Of a stretch of 64,000 nucleotides of DNA, positions 44,412-56,399 are shown piece by piece. Position 1 is the first letter of the stretch. Each line of letters begins with the position of its first letter. Both the position numbers and the translations under genes were made by a program. The notes beneath the pieces are model-generated. The model saw nothing but the letters and a program-made list of their open reading frames with translations, made no database searches and was not told where the DNA came from. The stretch is from Erinaceus europaeus. Its lineage: Eukaryota > Chordata > Mammalia > Eulipotyphla > Erinaceidae. The stretch spans positions 1 through 64,000 of the forward strand of contig NW_026647307.1 in the NCBI RefSeq assembly GCF_950295315.1, read 5' to 3'.

Positions 44412-44748
44412 GGGAATCGGGCGGTGGTGCAGTGGGTTAAGCGCACGTGGCACAAAGTGCAGGGACCGGCGTAAGGATCCCGGTTTGAGCCCCCGGCTCC
44501 CCACCTGCAGGGGAGTCGCTTCACGGGGGGTGAAGCAGGTTGCAGGTGTCTATCTTTCTCTCCCCTCTCTCTCTGTCTTCCCCTCCTCTCTTCATTTCTC
44601 TCTGTCCTATCCAACATCAAAACAACGTCAACAATGGCAATAATAAACGCAACGAGGCTGCAACAAAAAGGGGGAAAATGGCCTCCAGGAGCAGTGGATT
44701 CATGGTGCAGGCACCGAGCCCAGCAATAACCCTGCAGGAAAAAAAAAT
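44412..44748 (+). repeat. SINE-A, long form, inserted ahead of L1 ORF1
   Basis: Inserted in 'gaaacacataaat'; GAAACA(A/C)ATA flanks both ends. The uninterrupted target is visible in the other L1 at about 39980. Ends 18 bases before the ORF1 ATG. Confidence 0.93.
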
Positions 44749-44766
44749 GAAACACATAAATAAAAA

Positions 44767-45675
44767 ATGATTAGATCAAAAACAAATAAAACTGCTACTC
44801 CAATGAATGAAGACAAGAGCCCAGAAGAAACTACAAATCAGCCAGAAGTAACCATAGATAAGAAAAGTATGCAAGCAATAATAAACTTATTAATCACAGA
44901 AATGAAAACAACATTGGAGGAAATTAATGGCAGTATTAGGGAAACAACAGTTGAGACGCCCAAGGAAAATACTGATTATCCTGAGGCAATTAGAGAACTG
45001 AAAGCTGAAATAGCTGTAATGAAGTAAGAAGCTGAGGCAAGGGAAAGCAGACTAACAGAAGCAGAAAACAGAATTAGTCAGAGGATGAGTTAGAGAAAAC
45101 TAAGAAAGAGATGAAAGAGCTAAAAAAGAGATCGAGAGACACTGAAAACAACAACAGAGATGTATGGGATGATCTCAAAAGAAGTAACATTCGTTTAATT
45201 GGCCTGCCAGAGGAAGAAAGAGAGGAAGGGGAAGCAAACATTCTAGAGGAAATAATAGAAGAAAACTTCCCAGACCTGAATAACAGAAAGGACATCGAGA
45301 TTCAAGAGGCCCAGAGAGTACCAAACAGATACAACCCAGACCTGAAGACACTAAGACACATCATAGTCACAATGAGAATAAGTAAGGATAAAGAAAGGAT
45401 CCTAAAGGCTGCAAGAGAGAAAAAAAGTCACATACAAGGGAAAACCCATAAGATTATCTGCAGACTTCTCCACTCAAACTCTATAAGCCAGAAGAGAATG
45501 GCAAGATATCTATTGAGCCCTGAATGAAAAAGGGTTTCAATCAAGGATAGTATATCCTGCTAGACTTTCATTCAAACTAGATGGAGGGATCAAACCCTTC
45601 TTAGACAAACAACAGTTAAAGGAGGCAACCATCACTGAACTGGCCCTGAAAGAGGTTCTAAAAGACCTCTTATAA
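44767..45675 (+). pseudogene. L1 ORF1, disrupted
   Basis: Starts MIRSKTNKTATPMNEDKSPE. A TAA replaces Lys after IAVMK (about 45025). A 4-base deletion at about 45080 and a further shift at about 45480 follow. The RRM-like (LIGLPEEEREEGEANILEEI) and C-terminal (LKTLRHIIVTMRISKDKERI) regions are otherwise well kept. The normal stop is at 45673. Confidence 0.93.
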
Positions 45676-45738
45676 ACAAGAACATCACTACAATACTGAC
45701 AATATATCAGAGCAAACAAAAAAAATTTTTTTTGAACA

Positions 45739-48700
45739 ATGGCACTACAATACATTAAATCCATAATATCAATAAATGTCAATGGCGTAAACTCACCCAT
45801 CAAAAGGCACAGAGTTGGGGGATGGATCAGAAAACATAATCCAACCATATGCTGCTTGAAAGAATCCCATCAGTCACAACAAGATAAACACAGACTTAAT
45901 GTGAAGGGATGGAAAACTATCACACAGGCTAACGGACCACAAAAAAGGGCAGGAACAGCCATTCTCATCTCAGACACGATAGATTTTAAATTAAATAAAG
46001 TAATAAAAGATAGGCAAGGACATTACATAATGATTAGAGGATCAATCAGCCAAGAAGACTTAACAATCATTAACATCTATGCACCCAATGAGGGACCATC
46101 TAAATACGTCAAGCACTTACTGAAAGAATTTCAAAAATACATCAATAGTAATACAGTAATAGTGGGAGACTTCAATACCCCACTCTCACACTTAGACAGA
46201 TCAACAAAGCAGAGAACCAACAAAGATACAAGAGAATTGAATGAAGAGATTGACAGACTAGACCTCTTGGAAATTTCAGAGTCCTTCACCCCAAAAAACT
46301 GGAATACACCTTCTTTTCAAATCCACATAACACATACTCAAGGATAGACCACATGTTAGGCGACAAAGACCGCATCAATAAATTCAAGAACATTGAAATC
46401 ATCCCTAGTATCTTCTCAAACCACAGTGGAGTAAAACTAACATTTAACAACAGACAGACAATTATTAAAAGTCACAGAATTTGGAAACTAAACAACATAC
46501 TCCTTAAGAACCACTGGGTCAGAGATTCACTCAAGCAGGAAATTCAAATGTCCCTGGAAACAAATGAAAATGAAGACACAACCTATCAAAATATTTCGGA
46601 CACAGCTAAAGCAGTACTGAGAGGGAAACTTATAGCCATACAATCACATATTAAACACCAAGTAGAAGCTCAAATGAACGACCTTACTGCACACCTCAAG
46701 GACTTACAGGAAGAGGAACAAAGGAACCCTAAACCAACCAGAAGGACAGAAATCACTACAGTTAGAGCAGAAATCAACAACATCAAAAATAAAAGAACCA
46801 TACAAAAGATCAATGAAGCCAAATGTTGGTTCTTTGAAAGATTAAACAAAATTGACAAAAACCCTAGCCAGACTCACCAAACAAAAAAGAGAGAACACTC
46901 AAATTAATAGAATTGTGAAAGATGGAGGAGATATCACAACTGACACCAAAGAAATCCAGAGAAACCTGTGAAACTTCTATAAAGAACTATACGCCACCAA
47001 GCTAGAGAATCTGGAAGAAATGGAAGAATTCCTAGAAGCATATGACCTTCCAAAACTGAACCAAGAAGAACTACAAAATCTAAATGCACCAATCACAGAC
47101 AAAGAAATTGAAACCATTATTAAGAACCTCCCCAACAACAAAAGTCCTGGACCAGATGGCTTCACAAACCAATTCTACAAAACTTTCAGGAAACAGTTAG
47201 TACCCATACTTCTTAAGCTTTTCCATAAGATTGAAGAAACAGAAATACTCCCTTCCACCTTCTATGAAGCCAACATCACTCTGATACCAAAAGCTGATAG
47301 GGACAGAACAAAAAAGGAAAACTACAGACCAATAACTCTGATGAACATAGATGCCAAAATATTAAACAAGATCTTGCCCAACCGGATACAGCAACATATC
47401 AAAAAGATTGTTCATCATGACCAATTGGGATTCATCCCAGGAATGCAAGGCTGGTTCAACATCCATAAGTCAATCAATGTCATTCACCACATCAATAAAA
47501 GCAAAGCCAAAAACCACATGATTATTTCAATAGATGCAGAGAAAGCCTTTGACAAAATCCAGCACCCAGTCATGCTCAAAACTACAAAAAATGGGAATAG
47601 ATGGGAAATTCCTCAAGATAGTGGAATCTATATATTGCCAACCTACAGCCAACATTATACTCAATGGACAGAAGCTGAAAGCATACGCCCTCAGATCGGG
47701 GACTAGACAGAGATGTCCACTGTCACCGTTACTCTTCAACATAGTATTGGACGTTCTTGCCATAGCAATCAGGCAAGAGAAAGAAATCAAAGGAATACAG
47801 ATTGGAAGGGAAGAAGTCAAGCTGTCACTATTTGCAGATGATATGATAGTATACATAGAAAAACCTAAAGAATCCACCAGAAAACTACTGGAAGTTATTA
47901 GGCAATATAGCAAGGTATCAGGCTACAAAATCAATGTACAAAAATCAGTGGCATTTCTTTATGCAAACACTAAATCTGAAGAAGAAGACATCCAGAAATC
48001 ACTCCCATTTACTGTTTCAGCAAAATCAATCAAATACCTAAGAATAAAGTTGACCAAAGAAGTGAAAGACTTATATACTGAAAACTATGAGTCGCTACTC
48101 AAGGAAATAGAAACTGCTACCAAGAAATGGAAAGATATCCCATGCTCATGGATTGGAAGAATAAATGTCATCAAAATGAATATTCTCCCCAGAGCCATAC
48201 ACAAATTTTATGCAATACCCATCAAAGTTCCACCAAGCTTCTTTAAAAGAATAGAACAAACACTACAGTCATTTATCTGGAACCTGAAAACACCTAGAAT
48301 TGCCAAGACCATCTTAAGGAAAAGAAACAGAAATGCAGGCATCACACTCTAAGACCTTAAACTATATTATAAAGCCATCATCATCAAAACAGCATGGTAC
48401 TGGAACAAAAATAGGCACACAGACCAGTGGAACAGAATTGAAAGCCCAGAAATAAATCCCCACACCTACGGACAACTAATATTTGATAAGGGGGCCCAAA
48501 GGATTAAATGGAAGTAGGAGGCTCTCTTCAATAAATGGTGCTCGGAAAACTGGGTTGTAACATGCAGAAGAATGAAATTGAACCACTTTATCTCACCAGA
48601 AACAAAAATCAACTCCAAATGGATCAAAGACCTAGATGTCAGACCAGAAACAATCAAATACTTAGAGGAAAACATTGGTAAAACACTTTCCCACCTACAC

Positions 48701-49561
48701 CTCAAGGACATCTTTGATAAATCAAACCCAATTGCAAGGAAGACTAAAGCAGAAGCAAACCAATGGGACTACATCAAATTGAAAAACTTCTGCATATCCA
48801 AAGAAACTATTAAACAAACAAAGAGACCCCTCACAGAATGGGAGAAGATCTTCACATGCCATACATCAGACAAGAAACTAATCACCAAAATATATAAAGA
48901 ACTCAGCAAACTTAACACCAAAAAAGCAAATGACCCCATCCAAAAATGGGCAGAGGATATGAACAAAACATTCACCTCAGAGGAGATCCAAAAGGCTAAC
49001 AAAAATATGAAAAACTGCTCTAGGTCACTGATTGTCAGAGAAATGCAAATTAAGACAACACTAAGATACCACCTCACTCCTGTAAGAATGGCATACATCA
49101 AAAAGGACAGCAGCAACAAATGCTGGAGAGGATGTGGGGACAAAGGAACCCTTTTACATTGCTGGTGGGAATGTAAATTGGTACAGCCTCTGTGGAGAGC
49201 AGTCTGGAAAACTTTCAGAAGGCTAGACATGGACCTTCCATATGATCCAGTAATTCCTCTCCTGGGCTTATACCCCAAGGACTCCATAACACCCAACCAA
49301 AAAGAGGTGTGTACTCCTATGTTCATAGCAGCACAATTCATAATAGCTAAAACCTGGAAGCAACCCAGGTGCCCAACAACAGATGAGTGGCTGAGAAAGC
49401 TGTGGTATATATACACAATGGAATACTATGCAGCTATCCTGAACAATGAAGCCACCTTCTCTGACCCATCTTGGACGGAGCTAGAAGGTATTATGTTAAG
49501 TAAGCTAAATCAGAAAGATAAAGATGAGTATGGGATGATCCCACTCATCAATAGAAGTTGA
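45739..49561 (+). pseudogene. L1 ORF2 (endonuclease / reverse transcriptase), disrupted
   Basis: Endonuclease: ISINVNGVNSPIKRH and a CCLKESH motif (Gln to Lys beside the catalytic Glu), then [66 protein letters not shown] and the catalytic [12 protein letters not shown]-terminal Cys region: [20 protein letters not shown]. Breaks: frameshift at about 46347, a stop near 46907, TGA at about 46968, a shift near 47570-47700, TAA at about 48350, TAG near 48516. The final frame ends at 49559. Confidence 0.95.
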
Positions 49562-50893
49562 GGAAGAAGATCTGAAAGGGAAACTAAAAGCAGGACCTGA
49601 CCAAATTGTAAGTAGGGCACCAAAGTAAAATCCCTGTGGTGAGGGGTAGACATGCAGCTTCCTGGGCCAGTTGGGGGTGGGAGTGGGTGGGAGGGATGGG
49701 TCACAGTTTTTGGTGATGGGAATGGTACACTCCTAGTAAAGTGTAGTCATATACTTCACTAGTTAATTAATACGAGAGGGGGAAAATTAATTGTATGTCT
49801 TGAAGTTTTCAAAACACAAACTGAATCTTTTCTCAATATATGCAGTGTAATTGATATGCAGACACTCTCAAAGGTCTTGACCAAGTAGATCAGAAGCAAC
49901 CAATAGCACAGCTATATACAAGATACTGGGTACTATACAGCAAACCCTAACAAAAGGACTTTTCAAAGTTAACCCAATTACCAAATAATGTGATGATAAC
50001 ATTAACTATCGATTGTCTTTTTGAACCCTAAGACAGCAGGAACCTCACATCTCCACTATAGAGCCTCTACTTCCCCCAGTCCTGGAACCATTGGATAGGG
50101 CCCACTTTCACGTATGCTTCTCCTAATCCATATCAAATAATATTGCATCTGCCGATCACAACTTAACCAACACAACGATTGCCACCTCAACATGCTTCAC
50201 TGTGTGTCCAGAGACTACACTTGTGGAATGACAACCCTTCAGCTTCATTACTTGGGTGAGACCTTTCCTTTCATAGTATACTCTAATTCCATCTCAGGTG
50301 GTTCACTTTCTAACAAAGTCCCAAAACCTAGATATACACCAGTTTCTGTGAGAGAGCATATGTTCACACATATCCGTAAACTACTGCAAAATATATGCCT
50401 GAAACCAGAAGTACACTAGAGTTTGCAGTGAGTATCCCCCTAACACTTCCTCTCCACTATCCCAAGCTTTGGGTCCATGATTGCTCAACAACTTGTTTGG
50501 CTTCATATGTTAACTCTGTTTTCAGTCACCAGGTTCCAGATGTCATCAGGATGCCGGCCAGGCTTCCCTGGACTGAAGACCCCATCAATGTGTCCTGGAG
50601 CTCAGCTTCCCCAGAGACCCACCCTACTAGGGAAAGAGAGAGGCAGACTGGGAGTATGGACCGACCAGTCAACGCCAATGTTCAGCGGGGAAGCAATTAC
50701 AGAAGCCAGACCTTCTTTCTACCTTCTGCAACCCACAATGACCCTGGGTCCATGCTCCCTGAGGGCTAGAGAATGGGAAAGCTATCAGGTTAGGGGGAGG
50801 GATATGGAGAATGGGTGGTGGGAATTGTGTGGAATTGTACCCCTCCTACCCTATGGTTTTGTTAACTAATACTTTCTTAAATAAAAAAAAAAT
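49562..50893 (+). other. L1 3' UTR and tail
   Basis: Source of the many truncated 3' ends in the window. Ends 'tttcttaaataaaaaaaaaa'. Confidence 0.9.
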
Positions 50894-50905
50894 GTCATCT
50901 CAGAG

Positions 50906-51290
50906 TGTTAAAGCTCCAGAGGTGATGGAAAAGAAAGAAAAATAGATAACAAATTATTGGTACCAGTGACAGGCAAGGGAAAATAGGAGAAAAGTGATCG
51001 AAAAATAAAGATTCCTGACTGAGATCAGACATTCTGATGACCCATTGTGGTGATCACAGTGAACACTGTTGTATGTAAGATAACAGAGCTGTTGGGAGAG
51101 TAAATCTTCAGTATTCTCACCACAAGGAGAAAAAAAATTATTTTGGTATCCCATTGAAAGATGTTAAGTAAACATAATATAATCATTTCATAACATATAA
51201 GTCATTATGCTGTACCTTAAACTTAGTGTTGCATGTCTACTATGTCTTAATAAAACTGGGGAAGGGACTGGAAAATAGAGGTTTAAAAAA
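50906..51290. other. Unique sequence
   Basis: 'ccttaaacttagtgttgcat' and 'atgtcttaataaaactgggg' look like an old L1 tail, but too short to call. Confidence 0.35.
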
Positions 51291-51299
51291 TCACCATAA

Positions 51300-52300
51300 G
51301 GTTCCTGGGATCATTTTATTGTGAATTTCAGAGTAGGCTTGAATAAAGGTGAGAATTTTGAAGAGAATGACAAGTTCAAGGCGAACCCAATCAAACATTA
51401 CTTTATTGTGTATTTCTTCTCTCTCCTGCATTATTCATTTTTTAAAATAAAAATTTTAGGGAAGTGTATAGTTCACAGCAAAACTGAGCTGAAGGCACAA
51501 AGATATATATATATATACCTTTGGTGTTCCCAATCTGCCCAATTATGCACACCCTGCCAGATGGAACATTTGTTACAACTGGTGAACCTATACCTGGGAC
51601 ATGCTGTTATTACACAGAGGCTATAGTTCCTATCAAGGCACTCTTAGTGTTGAACTTCCTGTGGGTTAAGGTAAAGGTATAATGACATTTGTCCATTATA
51701 GCATCTTACATTATCACTGACCTAAAACGCTCTGTGTTCAGCCTATTCATTACTTTTCCAATGCCCTGGCAAATTTTTTATTATATCTCTTGTTTTCCCT
51801 TCTCCAGAATGTCCTATAGTTGGAATTGTACAGTGTGTAACCTTTTCAGAGGAACTTCTTTCACTTAGTAATGAGTGTTTAAGGTCCCTCAGTGTCTTTT
51901 CATGACTATCTCATTTCTTTTTTAGTGCTAACATTCCTCTTTTTGGATGGACCATAGCTTATTTCTTCAGCTACTGAAAGGCATCTTTATTGTTTCCAAT
52001 TTGTGGTGATCATGTAAAAAAACTGTATAATCATTTTTGTGCATGTGTTTGTGTGGAACCATTTGGGTTAAAAGCCCATGGAGAACAATTTCTGGATCAT
52101 ATAAGTGTTTAGTATTAACAAGAAAATATTAAACTGTCCTCCAAAGTATCTGTACTCCCATTAGCAGGGACCAGAGTTTCTGTTGCTCCATGTCTTCACC
52201 AGCAGTGATCATTCTGAATGTTTTTTGCAATTTTCTATGGTGAGCTGTCTATGGTCTTTTGCCTTTCTCCTTTCACCTATTTTTAAATTATAGTGTTGGT
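51300..52300 (-). repeat. Ancient L1 3' region, antisense
   Basis: 'acaaactgtcctccaaagta'-type phrases ('ttaaactgtcctccaaagta', 'atcatttttgtgcatgtgtt', 'tggatggaccatagcttatt') follow antisense mammalian L1 3' order. Confidence 0.75.
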
Positions 52301-52349
52301 CTCTAGTACTTATTTTTCAGTCTCAACTTGATCAGGTCCTTCAGAACAT

Positions 52350-52530
52350 GCATGGGATGTGTGCTCCTTTGATGATATGTGGTATGTGTGTATCCTTCCT
52401 TTGACTGTAAACGGCTTATTTATGTGCCTAATTTTCTTTCATATATGGGGTGTGTCCCTCCTTTAATTATTTATAGGTCGTATGCACATGTTCCTATTTT
52501 GACTATATGTGGGGAGTGTATCTTGATTTT
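52350..52530. repeat. Diverged tandem repeat, unit about 65 bp
   Basis: 'atatgtgg(gg)tgtgt' followed by 'ccttcctttgact' recurs about three times with heavy divergence. Confidence 0.5.
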
Positions 52531-52560
52531 AGAAACCCTCCAGCCACTAACCTGTCTAGT

Positions 52561-52867
52561 CTCTGTGGAGAGTGGTCTGCAGTTAATGGCTTCAATTTCC
52601 CTCTTGCAAATCTCACTATTGAATTGCCAGCAAGTTTTGTATCTACCCCTTCAACAAAATCACCCTAGTCAAGGTTACTAAAGTCTGCTATGACAAAATC
52701 AGTTGTCTGAGATGAGCTCATCTTCACCCACTTACCTCATCTGAAACTAATGACTTCTTTGATTGGCTTTGAGCCTCTCACTTCTTCCATCTCCTCCTTG
52801 CCCATTCCATGTCATATTCCAAGCCTTGCACCTTCTGTCTCCACTCTGGTTGGAGTACCTGGATTAG
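52561..52867. other. Unique sequence
   Basis: No repeat recognised. Confidence 0.35.
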
Positions 52868-53066
52868 AAGGGGCTGGGTGGTGGCACAACCAATTGAGCA
52901 CACACATTAGTATGTATTAGCATAAGTGTCTGAGCATAAGCCTGAAGCCCCACCTGTGACAGGAAGCTTCACAAGTGGTGAAGAAGTGCTGCAAGTGTCT
53001 CTTTCTCTCTATTCCCACAACCCCTAGTTTCTCTCTGTTCTATCAAATAAAAATAAGGTTGTTTTT
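52868..53066 (+). repeat. SINE-A, old
   Basis: 'ggggctgggtggtggcacaa' head; tail 'tatcaaataaaaataaggtt'. Confidence 0.75.
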
Positions 53067-53164
53067 TTTTTTTCAGATAGTACCTAGTTAAAAGTTTGGT
53101 TCTGGACCACTCTTCTTTCTTTCTTTCTTTCTTTTTTTTTTTTTTTTAACCGAAGTGATCTTTC

Positions 53165-53560
53165 TTTCTTTTTATTAGTGGTTTAATAATGATTCACAAG
53201 ACTGTGGGATAAGAAAGGTAGAATTTCATACAATTCCCACCAACAGAGTTCTGTAACCCATCCCCTCCATTGGAAACTTCCCTATTCTTTACCCTCTAGG
53301 AGTATGGACCAAAGAACTTTATGAGGTGCAGAAGGTGGAAGATCTGGCTTCTATAATTGCTTCTCTGCTGGACATGGGCATTGGCAGTTCTATCCACACA
53401 CCCTGTCTGTTTCTATCTCTCCCAAGTGAGGTAGGGCCTGGGGAGGGGACCACTCTTTTCATGACTAGTCTGACAGATTCAGGTGCTGCCATAGGCATAT
53501 GTCCCTGCTGGGCATTTTTGCTGAACTCTGAAGTCACTCTCAATTGCCCACAATGACACA
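53165..53560 (-). repeat. Old L1 3' end, antisense
   Basis: Preceded by poly(T)/(TTTC)n at 53110-53147. Contains 'ggataagaaaggtagaattt' and 'ctctaggagtatggaccaaa'. Confidence 0.78.
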
Positions 53561-55880
53561 GCTAACCTGTATTTCACATTCAATCCAAGGCACCTCCTCT
53601 CTCATTACACCACCAGTCTTTTGGTAAAGAACAACTGTGGGGATATGCTGTAGTTCTTTTTCTCTGTCAGAGCCTGCACTTGTTCAATCCGAAAATCCCT
53701 TGCTTTGTCTTCAGACATATCCAGATTTCACTACCTCTTCCCACCAGTTCCACTGCCATTGCCTTCTTACTGCTTGCCATTCAAAGGATTCTGCAGGCCT
53801 CCTCCACTATACCTCCTTTCAGCACAGTGAAGAGATGACATCATTTCATAAATCTGCTCTGGCGAGTTTCCATCTTGCTCCTTGCAAGACACCTACCACA
53901 GTAAGATGAGAGATCATACTCATGTGTTAACAATTGTACTGTAATCCATTCCAAATCTGCCCAGAAAAGGAAACAAAAGAGACTATTTATATGGTGCCAG
54001 GAAACAAACCTGGGACTTTGTATGATAACCCCAGGCCCAATTTTTATTCTTTATTTGAGCCACTCCTCGATCAACCCTGAACTTTGAATGTGCTTGTACA
54101 TCTACAGCACACTGAATAAAAGAAAGGAGAAGGAATACCTCTCTGACAACATGATTCAGCCCTGAGTGAACCAGCTCTTCTCTCCTCATTCTCTGGTTGG
54201 CATTTCAGTCAGCACTGGTTGTTGGTCAGGGGTTCCTTCTAGAAGGTCCTGCTGGTACCTTACCCCCTGAGGAAAACAACACCAGAAGGCTCTCTGGCTT
54301 ACAATTCTAAGATGTTCTCTAAGTTTAACTTAAAACTCTTAAAAGTCTCCCAGATGCTTTGGAATCTATTTCTGAGGGAGAGAAAAATAAGCAGTATGAC
54401 AGGAAATCAGGAAGAAACTTTTCTGAGTTTCCACAGATCATTCAATGAAGCTACTGTCCAGGAGCTGAGTCACAACCCTGACAGTTATTTAATCTCACTT
54501 AGCACCATCTGACATCCTTAGAAAGAGGAGAGTGAATGCTCCAAGAAAGCCACTTAACTGTGGACTTCAAATTGTGTTTCTGTGTTTGTATACATTCTCA
54601 TAGTTAGTACTGATGAGTGACTTCGTAGGCATTTTCAACATAATCCTTTGTATACTATGAACAAGCCCTTAGTCATGGATACTGAGCACAATAGCAGCTG
54701 CAATGGAGGTGGGACTTGGAAGCCTTTTGTGAAAGAGGAATCACGCTATAATTTGTCAGCTGCACGTGATCAAGTTATGCAAAGATGCAAGCACCTTCTG
54801 GCTTGTCTGTATATTCTCCTATTAAGTGACTTTGAAAAATGAACACACCCATGTTGTTATTCCTATAGTTTAGGTAATAATATCCCTCCTTTGCAAAGTT
54901 AAATACTCAAGTATGAACTTGTAGGGGTCAAGAAAACCTAGCCCCTTTGTACACAGGCAGGTGAAGTGAAGGCACCAATCTCTGCATGTTGGACTCTATT
55001 CCCTGATAACAGGTGTGGTCCACCTCCTCTGGTGGATAATTAACTGGAAAAAATCCATAATCTAAGGTGACATCCTTCCCTGAATGCTAAAATTCACTCC
55101 ATCATCCACCTCGAAGGAAATGTCAGATACATCGATGAAGTGGATTAACCCTGGATGAAAACAAATTCTCAATGCCTAGGTCCTTGTTCTTAAGTGGTAC
55201 CTAGGTCAAATAAACTCTGATAGGAAGAGTCAGCATCTGCTCAGACAATGCTCACAGTCTGAGCAACTCTCTCACATGGTGGGAGGGGAATATTCTCATG
55301 TAGATCTACTTTATTGGAGGAGGAAAGGAAGAGAGTTTTCAGAGAAGTATAGATGTACCAAGTCAATAAATTTCAGGGACCAAGGTCATAGGAAGACACC
55401 CAAATAGAGTACCATGAGCACAGAAAAATTTATTTAAAAAAATAGACATTTGACCATGTGATGAGAAGGGTCTGGTGACTCCCACTCCTGGAACCCAGTG
55501 TCAGGGCTCTCCAACAAGAGAATAAGCACAGGAGAAACTCTCATGGAAAGGAGAAGAAAAGTGATAGGAAGGTGCTTTCACTGGGAGGAGTGGGAGGAGT
55601 GTGTTTGGGAAGAGTTTGTGGGAAGGCCTCTGGGTCAGAGTGTAATGACAGGGAACTTTGGTCTCTGAGCTTCTCCCGCAACTCTGTCCTGGTGAGAATG
55701 GGCTGTATATCTGGTCCCTCCCATCTCTGTGTAAGGAATGGGGGCAGGAAAAGCCTAGGGTTCCTGTGCTGACCCACATGTGAGCCAGCTATGGGCAAGC
55801 CAAAGCTGCATTCAACCGCAGAGAAGGTTTCTCTTATCACCTCAGTGACACACGTGAAACCTCACAAGAAACTGTCCTCT
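53561..55880. other. 2.3 kb of apparently unique intergenic sequence
   Basis: No gene, SINE or L1 recognised. The longest SINE-free interval in the window outside the L1s. The frames around 55500-55840 overlap on both strands and lack splice-site support. Confidence 0.45.
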
Positions 55881-55945
55881 AACAGGATGCGGCATCATCT
55901 AAGTTCCTTTCCCATGTCTATACTCGACCGGACCTGCCAATATAC

Positions 55946-56356
55946 GTGGATATCTTCGCCCACCCTGTCCAACCCTTGACGTCTCATCACCCAATCTGGT
56001 CCCCTATGCTTACACTGAACTTCTCTGTTCCAGTCTCTTGGAAACAGAGTTGGCAGTCAGCTGAGGTAAAGAACAAACACCTCATCACAGACCCCTGCAA
56101 GCGTCAACCCGGCTTTGACCTAGCACGTTATGATTGGGCCCTCCTCAATCGCTATCGAACAGGCCATGGCCAGTGCGCCTCTATGTTCCATCACTGGGGA
56201 GCCAGAGACCACCCGAACTGCTCCTGCGGCTACAGACAGACTATGACCCACATAGTCAACGACTGCCACCTCTCCAGATTCAAAGGAGGTCTCGAAACTT
56301 TACATCAGGCTCAACCTGACGCTGTTGACTGGCTATGGAAGAAGGGAAAATGCTAG
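55946..56356 (+). pseudogene. C-terminal end of a non-L1 non-LTR retrotransposon ORF2
   Basis: Reads LITDPCKRQPGFDLARYDWA, LLNRYRTGHGQCASMFHHWG, then CSCGYRQTMTHIVNDC, a CxCX7HX4C knuckle, then LHQAQPDAVDWLWKKGKC and TAG at 56354. This order (RQPGF-LxR-W-LLNRxRTGxG, then CxCG-x-QTMxHIVxxC, then a short DAVxWL tail) is the usual C-terminus of jockey/CR1-group elements as I recall them and is not L1. Homology is clear from about 56070; the earlier part of the frame is uncertain. Shares its 3' tip with 36261-36325. Confidence 0.82.
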
Positions 56357-56399
56357 AAGAACTATATGAATGGGCAACGTCAGCCAGGGTGAAGATACA

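Larger units (their letters stand above)
43415..50893 (+). mobile_element. Near full-length L1 with TSD
   Basis: 7.5 kb. TSD GTCATCCCAGAG (43403-43414) and GTCATCTCAGAG (50894-50905), one mismatch. Contains a 5' UTR, ORF1, a 63-base spacer, ORF2, a 1.3-kb 3' UTR and an A-tail, plus a SINE-A insertion. Both ORFs are disrupted, so it is not autonomous. Confidence 0.95.

Noticed and set aside
47527..47913. 128-codon minus-strand frame and similar frames at 45537 and 48769
   Set aside because: Shadows of L1 ORF2 on the opposite strand.
55501..55840. Overlapping minus-strand frames of 92 and 99 codons
   Set aside because: Two registers are open simultaneously, with no splice sites in phase and no recognisable domain.
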